Assembly: GCA_911728435.2 (NCBI GenBank)
Contig: OU452198.1
Coordinates: 6,482,001-6,546,000, forward strand
Reading direction: 5' to 3'
DNA length: 64,000 nucleotides
Source of the DNA: Apoderus coryli
Taxonomy: Eukaryota > Arthropoda > Insecta > Coleoptera > Attelabidae
The notes under the pieces are model-generated. The model was not told the origin of the DNA. It worked only from the letters and a program-made list of their open reading frames with translations, and searched no databases. This document shows, in pieces, positions 1-9,651 of this stretch (position 1 is the first letter of the stretch; every line of letters starts with the position of its first letter). The translations under genes and the position numbers were made by a program.

Positions 1-730
1 TTTCATAAAATAATCTATATCAACGAGGAATAACAACGCTATGGTATAAAAATGAATTTGAATAAGTATATCAATGTGCCCGCCACTGTCGAACAATACG
101 ATATTATTGATACTGGTTAAAGTAAGATCAAGAAAAGAAATGAAGAGAAAAAGACGAAGAAGAAGAACGACAAGAAAGTATTAAATTTCTTTTTGTTTTG
201 TTTAGAAATATTACTGTAATGCACCGCCTGCTGTGCAGATTTTGTAATAGAGATTTTTTCTATACGACTGCATTTTAAGTACACGATGAATATAACGAAA
301 TTACTTGGTAGATCATGCATGATTTTTGACAATGAGTAATTGATCAGTAGTGGTTTTCGTGTTTGGGCATGATTATTAGGCAAGTGTTCTACTGCCTTAA
401 TATGGTTTATTTTTCTGTTGGAGATCAGTTCATTGAGAATACCGAATTACTCATTAATAACTTTATTGAAATTTAGCAAATTGTGCGATCTAGAAATAAC
501 CAAACTTTTCATGTAAATCATAGAACACGTAGCGCCATCTATTGGCAGGGTTTGGAAGGTACATGTTTCTTCTTTCAAACGCAGCTAAGTTCATGCTAAT
601 CGGTTGACAAGTAACAAAATTACGCAGGTTTTAATGACAGTGGTTTTTTTTTTTAATTTGGTGAGACTTACGATTTGTTCAAAAACGTTTATTATTGTGT
701 GTGTGAGTCGTACTCAGGTTTACACGTAGT
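1..730. other. AT-rich stretch, no gene seen
   Basis: I see no supported gene. Both strands hold only short open frames of low-complexity composition, for example a lysine-rich purine tract near 120-190. Nothing resembles a transposase or reverse transcriptase. Confidence 0.5.
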
Positions 731-920
731 TATACAGGGTGTTTTTATATACGAACGACAACGCTCTACTACAGAAAGCTATCGCATTTCATTCATGCAT
801 TTTGATTTAGGGACATATACCCTTAAAGGGCTTAGTTGTCTAGTTACAAGGTCTCAAAGGTTCAAATTTAAAATAAAAAATTTGCCATAATTCAAAGACG
901 CCTTTAAATATTTTTTTGAA
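731..920 (+). repeat. Left remnant of the ~300-bp repeat, starting at a TACAGGGTG end
   Basis: A TACAGGGTG end, the commonest element terminus in this window, lies at 733. The stretch ends in a segment (about 870-918) that matches the start of the tandem units at 2560 and 2865, with the shared words TTTGCCATAATTCAAA and CGCCTTTAAATATTTTT. The unit resumes at about 2283, so the repeat was split by the insertion at 921-2247. Confidence 0.55.
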
Positions 921-2247
921 GTGAATACTTCTTTGGCCGCATGAGAGTGATTTTTCAAGGTCGCGTCACGACACGATTTATCACATTTTCGTCCCGCAAA
1001 AGAAATAATAATAATAATATTCTTTATTGTCTAACAGATTACAGACCCAATTACAAGACAATATAACTAAATAAATAAGCTACTATAATAATAAACTAAT
1101 TTATAATCCTACAAAACAAAATACGCCCACACATCAGAGGGCCAGATTTTGCCGGAACCGCGACAATTGAGCGCAGAAAGATTTTACAGGCTCATTGACA
1201 TAGTTAATTTCTGGACTAAATCCTTCTATGTTACATGTTTGGCATGCTCGAAGTAGTGGTGCTTTGGATTCATAATTAGTACGAAAAACAGGAACGTGAA
1301 ATAGTCTGCTACTCTTCGCAGAGAAGCGTGGTATGTTAAAATTTAACGATTGGAGTAGATTTGAACAGTCCACCAAGCTATTTATAATCTTAAACAGAAA
1401 GAGTTGTCCGGCATACACTGTGCGAGCAGCTAGCGAAACCATTTGAAAGCGATCGAGCAGTGCTCTATGATCGAATCCTCTACATGGGAATCTACCGTCA
1501 AATTTAATATTTAAGGAATTTGCGCTGTATGTATTCAATGTGTCCTGCATGAGATTGGTAAATGGGAGACCATATTATAGATGCGTACTCAAGCTTAGAT
1601 CTTACCAGAGCACAATACAAATTGGTTACACACTCAATATCACTAAAATCTTTGGTAACAAATAGTTTGAATATGACAATTAAATGACAATTCAGTGTCG
1701 ACGTAAACTCCAAGATCCCTGACAACATCACAAGACTCAAGCGATATTCAAAAACAGTTTGCGATTTCGAAAATATGACAAACTCACATTTATTAATATT
1801 TAAAGGCAATTTATTATAGTTACACCAATCTTCAAGCTTAGATAAGTCGCGCTGCAACAATACGCAATCCGAAGTGTCTCGAATAACACGATACAACTTC
1901 AGATCGTCTGCAAACATCAAATGGTTGCTTGTAAGTTCCTGGGATATGTCATTAATGAAAATTGAAAATATTAATGGTGCCAAACAGCTGCCCTGAGGCT
2001 CTCCGCTGGTGGGTGTGAAAGTTTCCGATTTATGACCATTGTATTCGACATAGTGTTGTCGATCAGACAAGTAGGAGGCAAAAAAGAGATGAAGCATAGA
2101 ACAAATATGAGAGAGTGAGAGAGAGAGAGACTATATTCTATACCATACACTATTATGTATATAGCGGCTTAACGTTGCCTATCCTTCGGTGGTCCCTTTT
2201 GTACTGTCATTCGTATTCCCTTCCTCTCTCGTGAAAGAAGTATTCAC
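921..2247. mobile_element. TIR-bounded insertion carrying a LINE
   Basis: The left end GTGAATACTTCTTT (921-934), followed by GAGAG (943-947), is the inverse of CTCTC...AAAGAAGTATTCAC at 2226-2247. The pair sits just inside the two halves of a split repeat unit, as expected for a short-TIR transposon that inserted into it. The interior is mostly the minus-strand LINE at 1004-2100. I see no transposase, so this looks like a non-autonomous element that later received a LINE. The target duplication could not be fixed. Confidence 0.45.
1004..2100 (-). pseudogene. Jockey-type LINE, 5'-truncated, reverse transcriptase C-terminal half
   Basis: Read on the minus strand, the frame ending at 2097 opens in the reverse-transcriptase palm. 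It has a GEPQGSCLAPLIFSIFIND block and the catalytic FADD box (MFADDLKLY), then the thumb and the LEYASIIWSPIY connection. The frame is lost near 1510-1550, and the C-terminal part continues in another frame (1134-1550) with NYESKAPLLRAC. The 3' end is an ATT microsatellite at 1004-1018 preceded by GTTAGACAATAAAGA. The copy at 36.8-38.97 kb has the same tail and C-terminal motif, so both belong to one family. A full element would also encode an endonuclease, and none is present here. The copy is dead by truncation and frameshift. Confidence 0.85.
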
Positions 2248-2280
2248 TTCTATCACGTGTACTGTGCTGCACGCGTATTT

Positions 2281-3165
2281 TTTTTAATTTCTTGGCTGAT
2301 ATGTTCTTTAAAAAGTCATATTTCGACAATAAATTTTTTTTCTAAAATTAACCAGTGGCATTCTATAGGGGTTAGTGACACTTTTTCCCCCCTATTTTTT
2401 ACGCCACTGGAATAAATATATCTTTTTATTTTTTTTTAATTCTCCGTTCATTTTTGCTTAAAAAAGTAATAACTTTTTATGAGTCTAAAGTGAACGGTTT
2501 TGCAAGAATTTGCCTTCAAACTATAGCCTGCAAGTGCCTGAGATGTAACATTACATAAATTTTGAAAATTTGCCATAATTCAAAAACGCCTTTAAATATT
2601 TTTAAAAAATTTCGCGACCGATATGTTCTTTAAAAAAGCAATATTTTGATATAAACAATATTTTTACAAACTAACCAGTGGCATGCTATAGGGGTTAGTG
2701 ACACTTTTTCCCCCCTATTTTTTACGCCACTGGAATTATTATATTTTTTTAATTCTCTGTTCATTTTTATGCGCCTAAAGTGAACGGTTTTGCAGGAATT
2801 TGCCTTCAAACTACAGTCTGTATAAGTGCCTGCGAGATACTGTGTAACATTACATACATTTCGAAAATTTGCCATACTTCAAAAAGGTCATTAAATATTT
2901 TTTCAAAATTTTGTATCCGATATATTCTTTAAAAAACTAATATTTTGATATAAACAATCTTTTTAAAAACTAACCAGTGGCATGCTATAGGGGTTAGTTA
3001 CACTTTTTATCCCCCTATTTTTTACGCCACTGGACTAAATATACTTTTTTATTTATTTTTTTATTCTCTGTTTATTTTTGCTTAAAAAAGTAATAACTTT
3101 TGATGGATCTAAAGTGAACAGTTTTGCAGGAATTTGCCTGTAAACAAATGTCTGCAAGTAAAGGG
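2281..3165 (+). repeat. Tandem array, three ~300-323-bp units
   Basis: A marker segment starting ACCAGTGGCATGCTATAGGG and ending ACGCCACTGG recurs at 2351, 2674 and 2973, giving periods of 323 and 299 bp. Each unit also shares a block around 'gatatgttctttaaaaa' and a block around 'aagtgaacggttttgca'. Inside every unit CCAGTGGC and GCCACTGG face each other, so each copy can form a stem. A partial unit survives at 870-918, upstream of the insertion. No coding capacity. Confidence 0.8.
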
Positions 3166-3231
3166 TGTGTATTAAAAGGTACACACAATTAAAAGTAGGA
3201 ACCTTTACTTGCAGCCTTTTGTTTGTGTACG

Positions 3232-3286
3232 GCGTTCCATTTGAAATAAGTCAGTTGATATCTACTTCCGATATAACCGGAAGTGG
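3232..3286 (+). repeat. Dispersed short repeat with CCGGAAGT palindrome
   Basis: The order is GTTCCATTTGAAATAAG, then TTGATATCTACTTCCG and TAACCGGAAGTGG. Related copies lie at 18228-18288 and 19535-19592. The core ACTTCCGG...CCGGAAGT is an inverted repeat around a short AT spacer. The neighbouring GGCGTTCCAT is close to the GGTGTTCCAT ends of the TACAGGGTG elements, so this is probably one end of such an element. Confidence 0.6.
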
Positions 3287-3289
3287 CAA

Positions 3290-4345
3290 TATTTTTTAAC
3301 TATTTTCCCTCATCCCCGTCGACATAGTTAAACTGCAAAATTCCTGTTTGTTTACAGGAAATTATCCGGTGAGGTATCACCTCAAAAAGATGGCTCTACG
3401 TGAGCAGGATAAATGTCGTTTTTGCAAAAAATGAACAAAGATTACGTGCTCTGCACTGCAAAGGGCTGAAACACCTTGGAAAGCTGACCTTAACACCCGA
3501 AGACGCAAAGGAATTGCCCTCCAGAGAAAACTCATTCATAAAGGATATCTTTAGGTTGAAGTGAAGGCCAAATGCCCTAAACGATTCCGCTGAAATCTAC
3601 GTCACTGCTCTCCTTAAACAACTTACACACACACAGAGGTCCATCTCACTCATACACACTGTGTTTATAGTGGTTGTTTTGACATCACGTGACTGGAAGA
3701 CCTGTATTACCTGCCGTTAATAATAGATTATTTGTACGTGACCTGTTCTACGGTAATGTAATAATGATATACTTTTTGGTGTTGGGGAGGTGGGAAAAAA
3801 TGATTTACGTGCCGCTAAGCGAAGGAGGCTCGCGCGCGCATATAACCCATACATATATACCTTCTTTAAACAGACATACCTTGGTTTTATGGTTAATTTA
3901 CACCATTTAATTTTTTTCTTCATTTTACTGTTTGTTTTCGTAATATACAAGATTGTTTTCATTCTTCATGACCTTTTTTTTTTATTGTTATATCTTGTTC
4001 TTGTTTAAAGTTTGTTGCTTGATTTGTATTATGTAAGTAACACTTTTATAGGTCATTAATTTTGTTGTAATGTGCAAAAAGGGTGTCAGTCATTAACTCA
4101 TTCATGGAGTGTTTCTTTTTTATGCATTATATGCAATGAGACTGGATTATAACTTGGTATCTGAATTTTAAGAAAACATTCAATGAAATATTCGGTGGGT
4201 GTACGAGAGTAGGCATAAGCAGTGTCCCAACTGAACTATATATTGCATTTTTTAGCTCTTCATATCATATAATAAAGCCTGGTAAAGTTGGCGACCAACG
4301 GAATGACATTTTTTTTAATTAAAAGCTCTAATGCTATCGATCAGT
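3290..4345. other. No recognised gene
   Basis: Contains a short CA-rich tract near 3625 and a short GC-rich purine segment near 3790-3840, but no motif of any family I know. The open frames at 3689-4008 overlap one another on both strands and have no domain signal. Confidence 0.4.
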
Positions 4346-4348
4346 CTA

Positions 4349-4389
4349 AAAAAAAATCAGTTGTGTCGCCCCAAAACTTTCCCGACAAG
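4349..4389 (+). repeat. 41-bp segment shared with 9049-9089
   Basis: The stretch containing TGTCGCCCCAAAACTTTCCC occurs here and at 9049-9089 in the same orientation with few differences. Here it lies directly in front of the 5' truncation point of the LINE at 4406. Confidence 0.6.
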
Positions 4390-4405
4390 ATTTTTTCGGA
4401 TTTTC

Positions 4406-5540
4406 TGACCATGCCTTATCTTGGTTGGAAAGTTTTTTGAGGGGGCGTACACAGGTAGTAAAGATCATGAATCACAAAAGTCATGAGTTTCGAGTAACAT
4501 CAGGAGTCCCGCAGGGGTCCCATTGTGCCCCATTATTGTTTAATATTTTTTGTCAACGATATCAGTGATGTATTGAAGTTTTCGATGGCTAATCTATTTG
4601 CGGATGATTTAAAGATTTATAGAAGAATTTCGTGCGAGGCCGATGTTGAATATTTGCAGCGCGATGTTGATGCGCTGTGGCAGTGGTCTGTGTATAATAA
4701 TTTGAAATTCAATATCAATAAGTGTTCATTTATTAGCTTCTTTCGCAAGAGGAATAGATTTCCTAGTCGGTACACGATGGATGGTGATCAGTTGAAATAT
4801 GTGGACAAAATAAAAGACTTGGGTGTTCACTTTTCAGAGTCTGTTGACTTTAATGAACACATATGCCTCAGAATGGTAATAAAGTATTGGGATTTGTGAT
4901 GCGGAATTCTAGAGACTTATCGATTGCGAGCTGTCGCTTGTTGTATGTGTCCCTGGTTCGTTCTTCACTGGAATACGCGTCAGTGATTTGGTCGCCTTAT
5001 TATCAGACTTATATAAATATGATTGAGAGAGTTCAGGACAAGTTTTTGCGTTATGCTGCGTTTAGAATGGGGATACATATGCGCAATTATCATAGATCGG
5101 ACCTACGAGGGGCGTTAAACTTGGATACTCTTGGTAAACGCAGAGTTTTAAACGACTTGGTATTTACGTATAATGTGTTAAAAGGTAACATAAATTGTCC
5201 TGCTGTCCTGCATAGGATTTTCTTCAATGTGCCAGTGCGTGATTTACGACACCATGATCTCTTCTTTCACCATACAAGTAGAAATAATTATACATACTTT
5301 TCTCCTATTGATAGAACTCTTCGCACTCTGAATGAACATGATTGTATAGATATCTTCTGCAATTCACTTTTAGAATTTAAACGTCAAATTAATTGTTGTA
5401 TTGAGTAGTACTCATAACAGATCTTGAATTTAATATGAATTTGTTTATTTTGCCTTAGGTACTGTCATGTATATAAGAAATTTGTTGTAAATATAATTGG
5501 GGTATCCCGTTAATTTAATTAAATAAAAAAAAATAAAAAA
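4406..5540 (+). pseudogene. Jockey-type LINE, 5'-truncated, reverse transcriptase C-terminal half
   Basis: Starts in the palm (LSWLESFLRGRTQ, then SGVPQGSHCAPLLFNIF). One extra T near 4550 shifts the frame. The next frame carries the catalytic FADD (LFADDLKIYRRI), and a second shift near 4865 leads to the thumb and connection (SSLEYASVIWSPYYQ) and a C-terminus ending ...RQINCCIE at 5408. The 3' UTR of about 110 bp ends in an A-rich tail (TAAATAAAAAAAAATAAAAA) at about 5519-5540. The endonuclease and RT fingers are missing, which is usual for target-primed insertions that stop early. The plus-strand tail abuts the minus-strand R1-like LINE, which ends abruptly here, so this copy probably landed in it. 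Confidence 0.85.
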
Positions 5541-5544
5541 GATT

Positions 5545-7800
5545 TGCCTTCAGCTTGCGGTATTAAACGCATTCTTTACGTCAACACACAAAAAATAAAT
5601 TGCATGGTCTTTTTCCACAAAACCGTGAAACAGCCACTAGCACCGCAGCCATTCATAACACGCAACACAATTTCGGGGCAATTCTCAGCAATGGCCCTAC
5701 TATCCTCCGCTGGCAGCCCGTCAGAACACGATGCCTTTTTATCTTAAGCTTTCTGGTAGCGATGCCTATAGGTCTTCCCTACTAAAACGTTCTCGTTGGA
5801 CCTCCGCAACTACAGGCAAACGCATGGGTGGTAACCCTGAACACAGTCCAAATATCTGCTTAATAATCCTGTAGCCCATCCCCAGGCATCCGAATGGACA
5901 CACTTACATATGTGTGTGTACTCCCGAGATAACCGTTCGAGTTCTGCTTGAGCACCTCTTCTTGCCCTCTGCATTTTCCTCCGGGCCGTCAAAGATTCAT
6001 TCCTCAGTTGGGCGATCCCATTATTCCACCGATACTTAGGTTTCCTGTTTGCCGTTACGCGTCTTCGCAAGGTTTTCAGGAATTAGTACCTATTTGACCA
6101 CGGCCGCTAATGCGTTAATGGTTTTTATCATGTTTATAGCTTTAGAGCGATCCAGCTTACCAGTGATCCACCTTATAAACGCCGTGGCATAAGGTCCTTG
6201 TTGCTTCGTGTATCCGATCTCAAAATAGATGTATTTATGATCACTCAAAGACTTCTCATCAAGAGTTTTCCAGTTGTGTACAGTCCGCTATGTCGGGACT
6301 TCACAATGTGAGGTCATATAAGAAACCACACCCCTGCGGTGGAATGTTGCAGCCGCACTGTCATTCAGTATGATCATTAATAAAAAAGTGCTTCAAATCA
6401 ATGAACGTCAACATTAAATTTGAACATTATGGGTGACATTAATACAATAAACGTTCGTACATTAATTCGATAGCGAATTCTGTACGTTGATTTAATAAAT
6501 AAAGAACATAAATTTATGCTCGCCGGTTATTGATCTTACGAATCATGGACATTAATTTATAACCTCTGTACGTTAAACCAATGTTAGCAGGTTGTTAAGG
6601 TTGCGAACGATGAAGATTGGTTTGTCTCCAATACGTAAAACCGATGTTAGCTGGTTATTAATGTTACGAACGATAAACATGAATCACTGTGTTTTTTTTT
6701 TCGTTTTAAACTGACTTTAGTTTTGTACTTTACTTAATGGTATTTATATAAAAGGATTACTACTTACCTTATACGAGTATTTCTACATTTGTTGTATTAT
6801 TTGGGAACAAATTTTAAAAATAGATTTAGGAACACACTTCACTTTTCAACTGTATACATTTAACTAAACAAAACAAAAAGGACGCGAAAACAAAAAGTCT
6901 ATGAGAATGTCATAATGTCAATGTTTTGAGTATTCAGTCTATGGTCCGGGTGCATTGATTTGTGCGCGTTATTCAGAATTTAACGGTTAGGTTCGTAAAA
7001 TTAATGCCTAGCATCTATTGAATCAACGATGATCGTTTATTGATTTTTATGTTCGCTGTTCGTAGGTGTATGATATACAAATAATTGTGTTAAAGGCGAA
7101 GAGCATAAATTAATAAATTTATAACATTGAAGCAATAAATAGTGACATTATATTGATAAAAAAAAAACATAAATTTTCGATGTCTTGCATTTATTGATTA
7201 ATGTTTCATCGTACATTGTTTCCATGTATGAAATTATCAATCTATGCTCAAAATTCATTGTAACAGTGACCAATTCATAATATTAATGTTCAAAATATTG
7301 ATGACAACCATTAATTGGTTTTACGTACAATATTTTTTTCAGTGTACTTTCTGGTTTTTGTGCTGTTATGATTCTGAGGTGATCAATTTCACTTTCGCAA
7401 TCACTAATCGGTTTATTGGGCGAATAGTAGGTGGCGATTATGTTGATAGTTTAAATATCTACTAAGATGTCTCCCAGTCCCTTCCTGGTGCCGTAAACAG
7501 TTAGCTTCGGATTACAAATCAGGACGGCTACATCGGAGTTTTCATCAGTATGCCAGTGCATTGATTCTACTATATCCCCTTGTTTTGGTTCACTGACTAT
7601 CAGAAGGTCTGCTCTATATTTTATGGCCGTCACATCTAGTAGGTCGTGAGCCTGTCTGTACCTATTTAAATTGATTTGAATGATGACCAAAGACATTTTA
7701 CAATGTTTACAGTTGGCACCTTCAGAGGTAGATTGTACAGAAATCTGTCTAGCCATTTTTGAGGTGGATACGCATACTGCACACTTTAGTTTAGTATGCT
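5545..7800 (-). pseudogene. R1-like LINE ORF2 remnant (endonuclease to RT fingers)
   Basis: Read on the minus strand, an APE-type endonuclease begins at about 7700 (IIQINLNRYRQAHDLLDV, then DLLIVSEPK with the catalytic glutamate). After a stop at about 7451 it continues with TINIIATYYSPNKP. Following the interruption at 6356-7344, the endonuclease C-terminus resumes (TFHRRG, then SLSDHKYI with the conserved SDH). The linker follows (ANRKPKYRWNNGIAQLR, ARRKMQRARRG), and then the first RT-finger segment (IAENCPEIVLRVMNGCG) at about 5560-5680. Several stops and frameshifts separate these blocks. The section with the GDFNAH motif is missing, so sequence was lost as well as inserted. The palm and C-terminus are absent below 5545, where another LINE begins. 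Confidence 0.8.
6356..7344. mobile_element. ~1-kb AT-rich insert with CACTG ends inside the R1-like LINE
   Basis: The R1-like endonuclease is interrupted exactly here. The left edge reads CACTGTCATT and the right edge, inverted, reads CACTGAAAAA, so both ends begin CACTG. The interior repeats words such as CATTAAT, AACGTTCGTAC and ACCGATGTTAGC with no open frame. I infer a non-autonomous DNA element; no clear target duplication is visible, and some LINE sequence was lost at the junction. Confidence 0.45.
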
Positions 7801-7929
7801 AACGCAATATAACTCATCCAAAGTAACCTATAATAACTACCTAACCCAAACCTACCAAATTTAACCAAACTAACCTAACTACCTAACCCAACATAACTCA
7901 ATCAAAGTAACCTAACAAATCTGCAGACC
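7757..7929 (+). repeat. Degenerate CCTAAC-rich tract
   Basis: Words such as CCTAACCC, AACCTAACT and CTACCTAACC recur at irregular spacing next to the 5' side of the R1-like LINE. They resemble the insect telomere unit (CCTAA) but do not form a regular 5-bp array, so this is unlikely to be a telomere. Confidence 0.45.
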
Positions 7930-7990
7930 TAACGGCTACATTTTATTTGACGTGGATGCTCAAAACGTCAACTTTCTTTCAATAATAGAG
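7930..7990 (+). repeat. ~60-bp segment shared with 60156-60217
   Basis: Both places share ACGG.TACATTTA and GATGCTCAAAA, then AACTTTCTTTCA and AATAGAGA, in the same order and strand. Here it lies upstream of the R1-like endonuclease (minus strand), so it may be part of that element's 5' leader. Confidence 0.55.
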
Positions 7991-9048
7991 ATGCAAGAAA
8001 TGTATCGATATCCTCGATTCGGTTGCAATTTCTCAGAGTACATTAATAGAAACAATAAAATTACAAGCCATATTTTGAATCAATAAATAACGAGAAAGTT
8101 TAAATATAATTTTATTAAAGGTTTAAAAGATAGTATCAGTTCAATTGATGTGAATGGCAAAACCTCAAGCCAAATAAATACTAACATTTTTATTGATTGA
8201 CATTACTGTATAAATAAAATGTTACAACTGTCAACAAAAGATAAATATAATATTGCTGTTCACAAAATGCAGAGACCAAAATGTCGGTGCCTCGCAATTT
8301 AAGATTGACGCAATAACGTCACAGTCTAAAACTAATTACTACAACCATAGACAGGGTGTTCTAATTATCAAACTTTTAAGAATGTATTAAAATGTCTTCT
8401 GCGTAGAAAATTGATAATTTAATTAAACAAAAGTAATGAGAATACAGCGGTCAATTCTCTTAAATAGAAGCCATCCGTCTCGTAGTCAACAAAATCTTAC
8501 AAAGCAAAATGTGGGGATTTCTAAAACTACTGCCACAACAAAATTTGAGTGTCGATCCAGCAGTCTCTTACTACTTAGTTAGGGATTTATATTTAACGGA
8601 CCACCTGGAGGCATAGCAACCATTTGTAATTCGTCATAACCTCTCAAAATCAATCTTAAAATCCCTAAATACCATCACATCAAAATGGATTATAAAATGG
8701 AAGAAATGACAATCAATTCACTAGAAAATCTTTATCAATCCCAACGCGCTCTGTATTAGCAATGCTACTTCTTACAATCCATCTTGTCACAAAAGATTTT
8801 GTCAACAAGACAAATAAATTGTACCTACATCCCTATAGGTGCAAGTACCTATTATAAAAAAGTTATAACGTGTCTAAAGGGACAATCTTTAAACGAATCA
8901 ACCTACATCATGTAATACATCAATTTATGACACATGTCTCTGTTATGATAAGTGGATACGACTAACATAGAGGAGGAAAGTGCCCATCAACATATTATAA
9001 AAAAAAAAGAACAAGAAATAGTTAGAAGGCAGTGACGGTACAGAAATA
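7991..9048. other. No recognised gene
   Basis: AT-rich, with no transposon motif, no ordered repeat and no long open frame on either strand. Confidence 0.4.
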
Positions 9049-9089
9049 TAAAAAAATCGGTTTTGTCGCCCCAAAACTTTCCCGTCAAG
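9049..9089 (+). repeat. 41-bp segment shared with 4349-4389
   Basis: Second copy of the TGTCGCCCCAAAACTTTCCC-containing segment. No LINE follows it here, so the shared piece belongs to the target sequence or to another element rather than to the LINE at 4406. Confidence 0.6.
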
Positions 9090-9230
9090 TTATAATATAC
9101 CTAATCTAAAATATAATATGACCTCCATAACGAAACATAATTTTAATAATTATTATTATTATAATTGTATTATTTTTATTATTTCGAATAAACTAACTAT
9201 TGCTATTCAAAAATTAGAAATATTTTTTTG

Positions 9231-9475
9231 CTGCAGAACTGGGATTCGAACCCAGGACCTTCTGTGTGCGAACCGCACGCTCTCTCAATGACGCCAAAAA
9301 CCCTTATCAAATTACTTAATTATATTCTAATAAGAGTTCTAGGGCCCATCTACCTAATTAGTAAAATTTTAAACGCAATTTTATCGAGAATTATGGAGGC
9401 AAATATGAGGGTTAAATATGAGTGGCCATTAGGCTAAACTTCGCCCTATATAAATAAAGTCGATTATTATTATTA
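9231..9475 (-). repeat. tRNA-like segment, probably a tRNA-derived SINE
   Basis: On the minus strand, 9231-9294 carries a polymerase III B box and T arm (CTGGGTTCGAATCCCAG at 9239-9255), preceded by an A-box-like GGCGTCATTGAGAGAGCG. The anticodon arm is not a valid tRNA arm: its loop lacks T33 and the stem is mismatched. It is therefore not called as a functional tRNA. To the right, 9296-9475 ends in AATAAAGTCG followed by an ATT microsatellite, which looks like a retroposon tail on the plus strand, so two elements may adjoin here. Confidence 0.5.
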
Positions 9476-9651
9476 AATTTCAAAAGAAGATAAAAAATGC
9501 TTTTTTCGGCAACCGTCCGGGATGTACCCACTTCACTTGCCACTTGCCACGCTTTTTCTTTGAGAAAGTAGCATTTCCCGATCTAGGACTACGGCTCGTC
9601 CTAAAACTTTGTCTATCCGTCCAAAATAAACGGTTGCCCTCGAGGCACGAC

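Noticed and set aside
117..383. Minus-strand frame of 88 codons
   Set aside because: Its C-terminal part is a phenylalanine/leucine run read from a purine tract; no motif or neighbour supports it.
2281..3165. CRISPR array
   Set aside because: Periods near 300 bp with no short unique spacers, and the setting is eukaryotic.
7757..7929. CCTAAC-rich tract as telomeric DNA
   Set aside because: The units are irregular and the tract is short, next to a LINE; there is no regular CCTAA array.
9231..9294. Functional tRNA gene on the minus strand
   Set aside because: The T arm is good but the anticodon loop lacks T33 and the stem is mismatched; a SINE head or pseudogene fits better.
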